A DNA stretch of 23,022 nucleotides from Bacteroidota bacterium (GCA_027488715.1 JAIYBD010000069.1:1-23022), one strand, 5' to 3'; positions 1-7,492 are shown, counted from the first letter of the stretch. The notes: a model not told the origin generated them from the letters alone. Program-made: numbers and translations.

Positions 1-843
1 GATGCAAAATTCTACGGCCGAATCAAAATCGTGATCGGTTGCAGCTTTATTGGGTTGAATGGGGGAGGGGTAACCCATGGTTTGAGCACGTTCCCTTTCT
101 TTTTCCATGTAAGCCCCACGCACCAATTTTACCCCTAAAAAAATAGATTCCTTGGCGCATTGATCAAAAAGTTCCTTCAGGTAACTTAGTCGATCATGGC
201 GGTAAAGTTGAACGGTATTGTACACCAAAGGTTTTTCCTTATTGTACTTTTTCATCATTTCCAGAGCTAACTGATCGATGGCCGGTTGAATCCAAGTTTC
301 CTCCGCGTCGATCATGACCGGTTGATGAACCTTAAAGCCTTCTTCGCAAATCCAATTCACCCTGCGCACCACCTCATTCCATTCTTTTTCTTCATCTGGG
401 GAGAGGGGTTTTTCAGAACTTACCTTTTCTAAAAGGGCAAATCGAGCAACTCCAGTAACCTTAAAAACTGCAAAAGGAATGCGAGAATCTCCATTGGCTT
501 TGTGGATGGTGCGTACAATTTCTTCGGCTCCGGCATCAAAGGCGGCTTCACCTTCCATCCCTTCAACGGAATAGTCTAGAATGGTTCCCACTCCGTTTTC
601 GGATAAGGATTGCACTGTTTTTTCGCAACGTTCAATATCTTCTCCACCTACAAATTGTTGGTACAAGGTGTTTCGAATGATTCCTTTGATGGGCAATTTA
701 AGCTTCAAAGCCCAATTTGCTAAAGTACTTCCCGTATTAACCAATCCAGGATTCCCCATGGTTTTAAAAAGCCAAAAGGCTTTATTTAAGGAGGCATCAT
801 TTTTATGGGCAAAGGCAATTTGAGTGTTGGAGAAGTCTAACAT
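1..843 (-). CDS. Proline dehydrogenase (N-terminal 281 residues; cut by window start)
   Basis: FAD-dependent proline dehydrogenase, which oxidises proline to pyrroline-5-carboxylate in the first step of proline catabolism. The frame is open from an ATG at 843 (protein begins MLDFSNTQIAFAHKND) to the window edge, giving 281 codons. The family usually has about 390 residues, so roughly the last quarter is missing. The barrel-strand signature GVKLVRGAYMEKER lies near residues 237-250, and QPAIDQL and YNTVQLYRHDRLSYL are typical of the stand-alone Bacteroidota form. Nothing suggests fusion to a P5C dehydrogenase, although the C-terminus is unseen. It diverges from miaB. A -7-like box (TAACTTTG on the minus strand) sits 17 bases upstream of the start. 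Family assignment is confident; the rest of the gene lies outside the window. Confidence 0.9.
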   Translation of the reverse strand, partial: MLDFSNTQIAFAHKNDASLNKAFWLFKTMGNPGLVNTGSTLANWALKLKLPIKGIIRNTLYQQFVGGEDIERCEKTVQSLSENGVGTILDYSVEGMEGEAAFDAGAEEIVRTIHKANGDSRIPFAVFKVTGVARFALLEKVSSEKPLSPDEEKEWNEVVRRVNWICEEGFKVHQPVMIDAEETWIQPAIDQLALEMMKKYNKEKPLVYNTVQLYRHDRLSYLKELFDQCAKESIFLGVKLVRGAYMEKERERAQTMGYPSPIQPNKAATDHDFDSAVEFCI

Positions 844-859
844 TTCATGCGATTTTGCG

Positions 860-867
860 CAAAGTTA
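860..867 (-). promoter_or_regulatory. Probable -7 box for the proline dehydrogenase gene
   Basis: The minus strand reads TAACTTTG, an exact match to the Bacteroidota -7 consensus TAnnTTTG, 17 bases before the ATG at 843. No clear TTG element is visible about 19 bases further upstream, so the assignment rests on one half of the promoter. Confidence 0.45.
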
Positions 868-942
868 TTGTGGTGTGGATTTCCTTCCTAAATTTTTTAC
901 GGAAATAATATGACATTTTGTCACCGTGGGATTTTCTTGTTG

Positions 943-950
943 TATTTTTG
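943..950 (+). promoter_or_regulatory. Probable -7 box for the miaB operon
   Basis: TATTTTTG followed by C matches TAnnTTTG. The nearest TTG (918-920) is 22 bases upstream, slightly longer than the usual spacer. If it is used, transcription starts near 955-958. That would rule out the upstream GTG (926) and put the ATG at 953 at or before the RNA 5' end, favouring the ATG at 968. Confidence 0.5.
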
Positions 951-967
951 CGATGAATTCTAACGTT

Positions 968-2386
968 ATGGCGAATCAATTTTCAGGAAATGTGTTTGAG
1001 AAAGTAACCGATGAAACCCGTCAAGGGGAAGTGTTACAAGGTATCGATCAGGGAAGTAAGAAGATGTATTTGGAAAGTTATGGCTGTCAAATGAATTTTT
1101 CTGACTCTGAAATTGTGGCTTCCATCATGGCTGAGAATGGATATTCATCCACCTCAAACCTGCAGGAAGCCGATGTGGTTTTCATCAATACGTGTTCCAT
1201 TCGTGAAAATGCTGAACAAAAGGTTCGCGGCCGATTGGATGTTTTCCGAATGGCCAAAAAGCAAAAACCGGAAATGGTGATCGGTGTGTTAGGCTGTATG
1301 GCCGAACGCATGAAAGCCAAATTGTTGGATGAGGAAAAAGTGGTGGATTTGGTGATTGGCCCCGATGCCTACAAAGATTTACCAAACTTATTGGAGCAAG
1401 TTGAATCTGGACAAAAAGCCGTAAATGTTATTCTTTCTAGGGATGAAACGTATGCTGATGTGACTCCCGTTCGTTTGGGAGGAAATGGAGTTTTGGCTTT
1501 TGTAACCATCATGCGCGGGTGCGACAACATGTGCTCGTTTTGCGTGGTACCGTTCACCCGCGGACGTGAACGGAGCAGGGATGCTCACTCCATCGTTTCC
1601 GAGTGTCGCGATTTGTTTGAAAAGGGATATAAAGAAGTAACGCTTCTGGGCCAAAACGTTGATTCTTATCATTGGTCAAACGAAGAAGAAAACGTGAATT
1701 TTGCGCAACTTCTCGAGCGAGTAGCAATGATTAATCCTCTGTTGCGCGTTCGTTTTAGTACATCCCATCCGAAAGACATTACCGATGAGGTTTTGGAAAC
1801 CATGGCGAAGTACGAAAATATTTGCAAATGCATACACTTACCTGTTCAATCGGGTTCTACGACGTGCCTTGAACGCATGAATCGAACCTATTCTAGAGAA
1901 TGGTACATGAATCGCGTTGATGCGATTCGAAGAATTATTCCTGAATGCGCCATTACCTCCGATGTAATCGCTGGTTTTTGCGGAGAAACGGAAGAAGAAC
2001 ACGCTGATACGCTTTCTATGATGGATTTCGTGAAGTACGACATGTCGTACATGTTCAAATACAGCGAGCGTCCAGGAACTTTTGCGGCTCGAAAGTATAC
2101 CGATGATATTGCCGAGGAGGTGAAGAGCCGCCGTCTGGATGAAATCATCGCTAAGCAAAGTGGGCACGCTTTGGAAAGAAACAAAGAAGCCATTGGATTT
2201 GCCCAGAAAGTTTTGGTTGAAGGATTCGCTAAGAAAGGAAACCACCAACAGTGTGGTAGAAATACCCAAAACAAAATGGTGGTTTTTCCAACTCAAGAAA
2301 ACGTTCAACCGGGAGATTATGTGATGGTTAACATTGATGATTGTTCTCAAGCTACTCTTTTCGGTTCGTTCATTGAGAAATTATGA
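968..2386 (+). CDS. miaB: tRNA-2-methylthio-N6-isopentenyladenosine synthase MiaB
   Basis: Radical-SAM methylthiotransferase that converts i6A37 to ms2i6A37 in tRNAs reading UNN codons. Counting from the ATG at 968 (472 residues), the N-terminal MTTase domain supplies three cluster cysteines: C40 (ESYGCQMN), C76 (INTCSI) and C110 (VLGCMAER). The radical-SAM cluster is C185/C189/C192 in RGCDNMCSFC. A C-terminal TRAM region follows (about 400-472). The start is uncertain. The frame is open back to a GTG at 926 and another ATG at 953, but the -7 box at 943-950 argues for 968. The 35-residue leader before the MTTase domain is usual in Bacteroidota. The stop overlaps the next gene's ATG by four bases (ATGA), so the two are probably translationally coupled. 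Function is secure; only the start is open. Confidence 0.95.
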   Translation: MANQFSGNVFEKVTDETRQGEVLQGIDQGSKKMYLESYGCQMNFSDSEIVASIMAENGYSSTSNLQEADVVFINTCSIRENAEQKVRGRLDVFRMAKKQKPEMVIGVLGCMAERMKAKLLDEEKVVDLVIGPDAYKDLPNLLEQVESGQKAVNVILSRDETYADVTPVRLGGNGVLAFVTIMRGCDNMCSFCVVPFTRGRERSRDAHSIVSECRDLFEKGYKEVTLLGQNVDSYHWSNEEENVNFAQLLERVAMINPLLRVRFSTSHPKDITDEVLETMAKYENICKCIHLPVQSGSTTCLERMNRTYSREWYMNRVDAIRRIIPECAITSDVIAGFCGETEEEHADTLSMMDFVKYDMSYMFKYSERPGTFAARKYTDDIAEEVKSRRLDEIIAKQSGHALERNKEAIGFAQKVLVEGFAKKGNHQQCGRNTQNKMVVFPTQENVQPGDYVMVNIDDCSQATLFGSFIEKL

Positions 2387-3624
2387 GCCCACAAGAACTT
2401 CAAACCTTAAAAAATAAATTTGGAATCATCGGCGATGCACCCCGATTGAATCGTGCCATTACCGTGGCAGCTCAAGTCGCATCAACCGAATTATCCGTTT
2501 TAATTTTAGGGGAGAGTGGCGTCGGAAAAGAGGTCTTTTCAAAAATTATTCATCAACTCAGTCCACGCAAGCACAACAAATTTATCGCCGTTAACTGCGG
2601 TGCCATTCCGGAAGGAACCATCGATTCCGAATTGTTCGGACATGAAAAGGGATCTTTCACGGGAGCCATGGAAAGCAGAAAAGGATATTTCGAGGAAGTA
2701 GACGGTGGGACCATTTTTTTGGATGAAGTAGGGGAGTTGCCCACCGGTACTCAAGCGCGTCTTTTGCGGGTTCTTGAAACCGGTGAATACATTCGCGTGG
2801 GTTCTTCCAAAGTCCAAAAAACAAATGTTCGTGTTATTGCAGCCACCAACGTAAATCTACATGGAGCTATCGAAAAAGGAAAATTTCGGGAAGATTTGTA
2901 TTACCGACTCAATACCGTTCCCATTGAAATTCCTCCCTTGAGGGAACGCGCCGATGATGTTCCTTTGTTGTTTCGAAAGTTTTCCGTCGATTTCAGCGAA
3001 AAGTATGGGATTGCTCCCGTTCGTCTCGATGAAGCAGCCCAAGAAATATTAAAACGTTTCTCCTGGCCCGGAAATATCCGACAGTTAAGAAACATAGCCG
3101 AACAGGTCAATGTCCTAGAAAAAAATAGGTTCATTCAAGGTGATGAACTTCTTAACTATTTGCCTGATCATGCCCCCAAATCCATGCCGGTTATCTTTGA
3201 TCAAAATAATCCAAATGATCTCTCCGAGCGTGAAATTCTTTATAAGTTACTTTTTGAAATGAAGCGTGATATCACCGAGTTGAAAAAAGTTGTTGGAAGT
3301 TATCAAACCAATCCCAACGCGGTCGACCATTCCGATTTGAACATCATGCCAGATTCCATCAGTCCGACCGAGTCATCAACTTGGATTCCAACTTCGACTT
3401 CGGGTACCATTCTGATTTCAGAAAATATGCCGATTCGAAAAGAACATCGGGGAGCCCAAGTGGAAGACATTGAAGAGAATTTATCCTTGATGGAAGTGGA
3501 GAAGCGGATGATTGAAAAATCGCTTCAAAAGCACCGGGGACGTAGAAAAAATGCTGCATTGGAGTTGGGAATATCCGAGCGAACCCTCTACCGAAAAATT
3601 AAGGAGTATGGTTTGGAAGATTAA
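2383..3624 (+). CDS. Sigma-54-dependent Fis-family activator without a sensory domain
   Basis: AAA+ bacterial enhancer-binding protein, 413 residues, expected to remodel sigma-54 RNA polymerase at -24/-12 promoters. The motifs are complete: Walker A GESGVGKE (43-50), sigma-54 contact loop GSFTGA (90-95, a common variant of GAFTGA), Walker B TIFLDE (110-115), sensor I VIAATN (151-156), arginine-finger region FREDLYYRL (168-176) and sensor II WPGNIRQLRN (228-237). A polar Ser/Thr-rich linker (about 255-345) leads to a Fis-type helix-turn-helix (about 378-413). Only about 15 residues precede the ATPase domain, so no receiver, PAS or GAF domain is present and the input signal is unknown. It overlaps miaB by four bases and is overlapped by lptE, so it is transcribed with housekeeping genes. 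The targets cannot be read from this sequence. Confidence 0.9.
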   Translation: MSPQELQTLKNKFGIIGDAPRLNRAITVAAQVASTELSVLILGESGVGKEVFSKIIHQLSPRKHNKFIAVNCGAIPEGTIDSELFGHEKGSFTGAMESRKGYFEEVDGGTIFLDEVGELPTGTQARLLRVLETGEYIRVGSSKVQKTNVRVIAATNVNLHGAIEKGKFREDLYYRLNTVPIEIPPLRERADDVPLLFRKFSVDFSEKYGIAPVRLDEAAQEILKRFSWPGNIRQLRNIAEQVNVLEKNRFIQGDELLNYLPDHAPKSMPVIFDQNNPNDLSEREILYKLLFEMKRDITELKKVVGSYQTNPNAVDHSDLNIMPDSISPTESSTWIPTSTSGTILISENMPIRKEHRGAQVEDIEENLSLMEVEKRMIEKSLQKHRGRRKNAALELGISERTLYRKIKEYGLED

Positions 3625-4120
3625 TTGGTTTGGATTTTTCTTTTTTGTTCTTGCAGGATGTAAAGTAAATTATTCATTCACGGGAGCAAGTGTTGATCCC
3701 TCCATCAAAACCGTTTCCATTACCCAATTTGAAAATAAAGCACCGTTGGCTTCTCCCACACTTAGCCCTTTGCTTACGGAAAAACTTCGAGATAAGTTCG
3801 TTAGTCAAACATCAATTCGGGTGATTAATAGTGAAGATGCTGCTGATATTGGATACAAAGGAAGCATTGTTGGGTATGAAGTAGCGCCGGCCGGATTTTC
3901 TGGAAATGATCAGTCTGCGGCGCTAAATCGACTAAGCATCACCATTGAAGTGACCTATTTCGATAAAAAAGATCTTAAAAATTCGTGGCAACAACGATTT
4001 GTTCGGTATGCCGATTTTTCAGGTTCGGTGCCCCTTGGTTCTGTAGAGGCTACTTTGGTGAATGATATTTCAAAACAACTCGCCGAAGATTTATTCAACA
4101 AATCTTTCGTAAATTGGTAG
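3608..4120 (+). CDS. lptE: LPS-assembly lipoprotein LptE
   Basis: Outer-membrane lipoprotein that partners LptD in placing lipopolysaccharide on the cell surface. From the ATG at 3608 the protein has 170 residues. A short hydrophobic signal peptide ends in lipobox VLAGC with the lipidated Cys at 18. It is followed by YSFTGASVDPSIKTVSITQFEN, a typical LptE opening, and by SPLLTEKLRDKF. The frame runs open upstream to 3512, but the signal peptide fixes the start at 3608. That start lies inside the end of the activator gene (17-base overlap), with AAGGAG one base in front of it, so re-initiation after the upstream gene is likely. Length and location between the sigma-54 activator and secG fit the Bacteroidota LptE family. 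Confidence 0.85.
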   Translation: MVWKINWFGFFFFVLAGCKVNYSFTGASVDPSIKTVSITQFENKAPLASPTLSPLLTEKLRDKFVSQTSIRVINSEDAADIGYKGSIVGYEVAPAGFSGNDQSAALNRLSITIEVTYFDKKDLKNSWQQRFVRYADFSGSVPLGSVEATLVNDISKQLAEDLFNKSFVNW

Positions 4121-4121
4121 C

Positions 4122-4940
4122 ATGAATCAAAAGCAACTTGTCAATCTTTGGAGCGGCAACCTGGATTATCTTCGGGGTGTAGAATCCAAAGATTTGGAAG
4201 AACTTGTTCGCGATTACCCTTGGTTTACGGGAGCCCGTTGGGCTTGGTTGGGTAAATTAAAACTCGAGCATGATCATCGCTATTTGGATGTTTTGCGTGA
4301 TTCTGCTCCTTATTTTTCCGATCGATCTTCCTTGAAAAAATTTCTTCAGAACATGGAGGAGTCTCCTTTGGTTGAAGAAGAAAAGCAAAAGGTAAAAAAA
4401 CAAATTTCTCAAGTTGCGAGTACCATTGAACTCATCCAAAATCAGTTGGTATTGGAGCAAAAGAAAGAGGAAAAGATTATTCAAGTCGTACCTCAGGAAG
4501 AAATTTTAGAAAAAGAAGTTCATCTTCCAATAACGTTAGATTTCACCGAAAAAAGGGAAGAACCAGTTTCAGAGGAACGACCGCTTTTTACGCTTTCTGA
4601 CTTTCTGATTCGATACAATTCATCACCGGATAAGTCGGATGATTATCAAGTGAAAAAGCCGATTTTTGATCCCTTGGAGGCACAAATACTTGCTTCGGTT
4701 CCATATTTCCCTTTGCCCATTCAAGATGAAATTCCATCGGTTGTTGATATAGCTCCTGCATTGACTGAAGAAGAGATTTTTGAAGAACCGGTAAGCGATA
4801 CTTTAGCTAGAATTTACGAAGCTCAAGGCCAATTTTTAATGGCTTTGGCCGTTTATGAAAAATTGAATTTGAAATTCCCCGAAAAAAGCATTTATTTTGC
4901 AAATCGAATGCAAGCCATTCAAGAAAAATTAAAGTTATGA
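4122..4940 (+). CDS. Acidic protein with one C-terminal TPR-like motif, function unknown
   Basis: A 272-residue protein with no signal peptide or membrane segment, probably cytoplasmic. The N-terminal 75 residues contain WSGNLDYLRGV and a Trp-rich stretch (DYPWFTGARWAWLGKLKL). A charged, probably coiled-coil segment follows (about 80-125), then a low-complexity acidic middle. The end (about 226-260) reads like a single TPR hairpin (LARIYEAQGQFLMALAVYEKL). Proteins of this shape occur next to secG in many Bacteroidota, but I know of no established role. The gene starts one base after the lptE stop and its own stop overlaps the secG ATG (ATGA), so it belongs to the operon. A link to secretion or envelope assembly is only guilt by association. 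Confidence 0.75.
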   Translation: MNQKQLVNLWSGNLDYLRGVESKDLEELVRDYPWFTGARWAWLGKLKLEHDHRYLDVLRDSAPYFSDRSSLKKFLQNMEESPLVEEEKQKVKKQISQVASTIELIQNQLVLEQKKEEKIIQVVPQEEILEKEVHLPITLDFTEKREEPVSEERPLFTLSDFLIRYNSSPDKSDDYQVKKPIFDPLEAQILASVPYFPLPIQDEIPSVVDIAPALTEEEIFEEPVSDTLARIYEAQGQFLMALAVYEKLNLKFPEKSIYFANRMQAIQEKLKL

Positions 4941-5311
4941 CAGGAATATTATTCTCGCTTATCATTTTGGTATGTATCCTTTTGGTTTTGGTTGTACTCA
5001 TTCAAAAACCTAAGGGCGGTGGCCTAACAGCTTCCATGTCTGCTCCAAGTCAAATCATTGGTGTAGCTCGTTCTTCCGACGTTGTTGAAAAAATTACGTG
5101 GGGATTAGTCATTGCCCTTTTGGTTCTTTCCATTGGAATGAATTTGGGAATTGATCGTTCGGTGGTTGCCGCTGACGGTACTGAACAAACCACCACGACC
5201 AATTCAGAAGCGGCAGAAATGGCCAAAACTATGCCTGCTACTCAACAGCCAGCAGCTCCTGCACAACAGGCTGCTCCGGCTCCAGCTCCAGCACCAGCTC
5301 CGGCTCAGTAA
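4937..5311 (+). CDS. secG: Preprotein translocase subunit SecG
   Basis: Small subunit of the SecYEG channel in the inner membrane, which helps SecA-driven protein export. The 124-residue protein has two membrane helices (about 2-22 and 52-72). Between them is the conserved loop QKPKGGGLTASMSAPSQIIG (about 23-42). A soluble tail beyond residue 80 ends in a low-complexity Ala/Pro/Gln run (APAPAPAPAPAQ), encoded by near-repeats of GCTCCAGCTCCG. Such tails are frequent in Bacteroidota SecG and are probably disordered. The gene overlaps the TPR-like gene by four bases and is the last gene before a strong terminator hairpin, so it closes the miaB operon. Confidence 0.93.
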   Translation: MTGILFSLIILVCILLVLVVLIQKPKGGGLTASMSAPSQIIGVARSSDVVEKITWGLVIALLVLSIGMNLGIDRSVVAADGTEQTTTTNSEAAEMAKTMPATQQPAAPAQQAAPAPAPAPAPAQ

Positions 5312-5330
5312 TTATCGTCGAATACATAGC

Positions 5331-5357
5331 AAAAAGCGCCTGATGGCGCTTTTTTTT
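5331..5357 (+). terminator. Rho-independent terminator after secG
   Basis: AAAAAGCGCC (5331-5340), loop TGAT, GGCGCTTTTT (5345-5354), with the T run continuing to 5357. This is a perfect 10-bp stem followed by U residues, 20 bases past the secG stop, and it separates the miaB-secG operon from groES-groEL. Confidence 0.9.
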
Positions 5358-5446
5358 CTGCCAAAAAAAACCTAGCGATGGCATTTTTGTCAGATTGAAT
5401 TTACCTGAATTGTCAAAATTTCCAGATTCCAATGCTCTTCTCCTTA

Positions 5447-5461
5447 TGGCATAAAGCTTGA
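5447..5461 (+). promoter_or_regulatory. Possible -24/-12 (sigma-54-like) element upstream of groES
   Basis: TGGCATAAAGCTTGA matches the sigma-54 layout TGGCA-N6-TTGC in spacing and in all listed bases except the last, where the usually invariant C of the -12 GC is an A. A start about 12 bases downstream would leave a leader of about 25 bases before the groES ATG (5496). A sigma-54 activator gene lies 1.8 kb upstream, which makes the match interesting, but a single short match is weak evidence. No exact TAnnTTTG box and no CIRCE element is visible in 5358-5495. Confidence 0.25.
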
Positions 5462-5495
5462 AAGTGAAATAGCAGATTTAAAATCAATTTACATT

Positions 5496-5774
5496 ATGTC
5501 AGTTAAAATCACTCCCATTGCTGATCGGGTTCTGGTAGAGCCCGCAGCGGCCGAACAAGTGACCAGCTCAGGTATTATCATTCCTGATACGGCTCAAGAA
5601 AAACCACAGCGCGGAACCGTTGTTTCTGTTGGTGCTGGTAAAAAAGATGAACCCATGACGACCAAGGTTGGAGATGTGGTTCTTTACGGCAAATACGCCG
5701 GAACAGAGTTGAAGTATGAAGGTAAAGATTACCTCATCATGCGTGAAAGTGATATTCTTGCAATCATTGGTTAA
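5496..5774 (+). CDS. groES: Co-chaperonin GroES
   Basis: The 92-residue heptameric lid of the GroEL chaperonin, cytoplasmic. It shows the family pattern: ITPIADRVLVEPA at the start, the mobile-loop region around residues 20-35 (VTSSGIIIPDTAQEKPQRG), then GTVVSVGAG, VGDVVLYGKYAGTEL and a C-terminal LIMRESDILAIIG. Length is normal. A 15-base gap separates it from groEL, so the two form one operon. The 138 bases between the secG terminator and this start must hold its promoter. They contain a -24/-12-like match and two TTGTCA copies 22 bases apart, but no HrcA/CIRCE operator. Confidence 0.97.
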   Translation: MSVKITPIADRVLVEPAAAEQVTSSGIIIPDTAQEKPQRGTVVSVGAGKKDEPMTTKVGDVVLYGKYAGTELKYEGKDYLIMRESDILAIIG

Positions 5775-5789
5775 TAAACAGAGATAAAA

Positions 5790-7421
5790 ATGGCTAAAAT
5801 TATTAAATTCGATACCGATGCGCGCGAAGGATTGCGCCGTGGTGTAAATGCTCTTGCCGATGCAGTGAAGGTTACGCTTGGTCCCAAAGGACGCAATGTG
5901 ATCATCGATAAAAAGTTCGGTGCTCCACATGTTACCAAAGACGGTGTTACCGTTGCTAAAGAAGTAGAAATGAAAGATCCCGTGGAAAACATGGGCGCTC
6001 AATTGGTTAAGGACGTTGCTTCCAAAACAGCCGATATCGCAGGTGATGGAACAACAACAGCAACCGTTTTGGCTCAAGCTATTTTCAATGCTGGATTGAA
6101 AAACGTTGCTGCAGGTGCAAATCCCATGGATTTGAAGCGTGGTATCGATAAAGCGGTAGGGCAGGTGATTAAATCATTGAAATCTCAATCCATGGAAATG
6201 GGTGACGATTTTACTAAGATTGAGCAAATTGCTACAATTTCTGCGAATAACGACAAATTCATCGGCTCTTTGATCGCCGACGCCATGAAGCGGGTTACCA
6301 AAGAAGGTGTCATTACGGTTGAAGAAGCTAAATCAACCGATACTTACGTTGAAGTTGTGGAAGGTATGCAATTCGATCGTGGGTACCAATCGCCTTACTT
6401 TGTAACCAATGCCGATTCCATGGAAGCGGAAATGGACAATCCATACATCTTAATTTACGACAAAAAAATCAGTTCCATGAAAGAATTGCTTCCTGTATTG
6501 GAACAAGTGGTGCAAACCGGTCGTGGATTGATGATCATCTCTGAAGAAGTTGAAGGCGAGGCTTTGGCAACTTTGGTGGTGAATAAAATTCGTGGTTCTT
6601 TGAAAATCTGTGCAGTGAAAGCTCCAGGATTCGGAGATCGTCGTAAAGCCATGTTGGAAGATATTGCTATCTTAACCGGTGGAACTGTTATTTCAGAGGA
6701 GCGTGGCTACAAATTGGAAAACGCTACCATCGATATGTTGGGCCGAGCTGAAAAGTTAACGGTAGACAAGGACAATACCACCATCGTTAATGGTGCTGGA
6801 AATAGCGAAGACATCAAGGCTCGTGTAAACCAAATTAAGTCTCAAATTGAAACAACCACTTCCGATTACGATCGTGAGAAGTTGCAGGAGCGTTTGGCTA
6901 AATTAGCAGGCGGTGTTGCGGTACTTTATGTGGGTGCTGCTACGGAAGTAGAGATGAAAGAGAAAAAAGATCGAATTGACGATGCTTTGGCCGCCACCCG
7001 CGCTGCCGTTGCTGAAGGTGTAATTCCTGGAGGTGGCGTGGCTTACGTTCGCGCAATCAAATCGTTGGCTCGTTTGTCATCCGAAAATCTCGATGAAAAA
7101 ACAGGAATTGAAATCATCAAAACATCCTTGGAAGCTCCATTGCGTCAAATTGCATCGAACTCCGGTGTGGATGGATCCATTGTGGTTGAAAAAGTAAAAA
7201 GCTCTTCCGGTAACTTTGGTTACAATGCCCGCTTGAACAAGTTCCAAAATATGTTGGTGGCTGGCGTTATTGATCCTACAAAAGTTGCTCGTGTAGCTTT
7301 GGAAAATGCTTCTTCTGCAGCTGGAATGTTATTGACCACCGAGTGTGCCATTTGTGACAATCCAGAAGATGAAAAAGCCATGCCTGCGATGCCCGGCGGC
7401 GGTATGGGCGGAATGATGTAA
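5790..7421 (+). CDS. groEL: Chaperonin GroEL
   Basis: The 543-residue ATP-dependent 60-kDa chaperonin, which forms the double-ring folding chamber closed by GroES. ATP-site features include LGPKGRNV (30-37), D51 in VTKDGVTV and GDGTTTATVL (85-94). The apical and intermediate domains follow in normal order, then VIPGGGVAYVRA. The protein ends with the usual flexible Gly/Met tail (PGGGMGGMM). No truncation or odd composition is seen. It sits directly after groES and before a strong hairpin terminator. As the only groEL here, with a standard tail, it is presumably the housekeeping copy. Confidence 0.98.
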   Translation: MAKIIKFDTDAREGLRRGVNALADAVKVTLGPKGRNVIIDKKFGAPHVTKDGVTVAKEVEMKDPVENMGAQLVKDVASKTADIAGDGTTTATVLAQAIFNAGLKNVAAGANPMDLKRGIDKAVGQVIKSLKSQSMEMGDDFTKIEQIATISANNDKFIGSLIADAMKRVTKEGVITVEEAKSTDTYVEVVEGMQFDRGYQSPYFVTNADSMEAEMDNPYILIYDKKISSMKELLPVLEQVVQTGRGLMIISEEVEGEALATLVVNKIRGSLKICAVKAPGFGDRRKAMLEDIAILTGGTVISEERGYKLENATIDMLGRAEKLTVDKDNTTIVNGAGNSEDIKARVNQIKSQIETTTSDYDREKLQERLAKLAGGVAVLYVGAATEVEMKEKKDRIDDALAATRAAVAEGVIPGGGVAYVRAIKSLARLSSENLDEKTGIEIIKTSLEAPLRQIASNSGVDGSIVVEKVKSSSGNFGYNARLNKFQNMLVAGVIDPTKVARVALENASSAAGMLLTTECAICDNPEDEKAMPAMPGGGMGGMM

Positions 7422-7448
7422 TTCTTCAGCTTTAACCATTTTTGAATT

Positions 7449-7478
7449 GCCCCGATCCCCTTTTGGTCGGGGCTTTTT
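7449..7478 (+). terminator. Rho-independent terminator after groEL
   Basis: GCCCCGA (7449-7455) pairs with TCGGGGC (7467-7473) across an 11-base loop and is followed by TTTTT (7474-7478). It lies 27 bases after the groEL stop and 14 bases before the hisS ATG. The hisS frame can be read open through this hairpin from a TTG at 7442, which is a reason to reject that upstream start. Confidence 0.88.
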
Positions 7479-7480
7479 CG

Positions 7481-7488
7481 TATCTTCG
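7481..7488 (+). promoter_or_regulatory. Possible -7 box for hisS-hutH
   Basis: TATCTTCG followed by CACC-ATG resembles TAnnTTTG with one mismatch and has the short distance to ATG common in Bacteroidota. The only nearby TTG (7463-7465, in the terminator loop) is 15 bases away, shorter than expected. It is a weak but plausible promoter, since groEL transcription should stop just before it. Confidence 0.35.
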
Positions 7489-7492
7489 CACC

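Noticed and set aside
581..823. Small plus-strand open frame
   Set aside because: It is antisense to the proline dehydrogenase N-terminal region, which has clear family motifs.
926..967. Upstream GTG or ATG starts for miaB
   Set aside because: They would translate across the likely -7 box (943-950); the ATG at 968 is compatible with it. Not fully excluded.
1838..2350. 170-codon open frame antisense to miaB
   Set aside because: It lies wholly within a well-conserved gene on the other strand, and its translation is low-complexity His/Phe/Ser-rich with no recognisable domain.
5265..5308. Tandem repeat array
   Set aside because: It is the Ala/Pro/Gln low-complexity tail of SecG, encoded by near-repeats of GCTCC(A/G), with no sign of an independent element.
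5358..5495. CIRCE (HrcA) operator upstream of groES
   Set aside because: No TTAGCACTC / GAGTGCTAA repeat or close variant is present.
5568..6077. 169-codon open frame antisense to groES-groEL
   Set aside because: It crosses two highly conserved genes and its Cys/Phe/Asn-rich translation reflects complementary codon use, not a protein.
7442..7492. N-terminal extension of HisS from a TTG
   Set aside because: The 17 extra codons are the groEL terminator hairpin.
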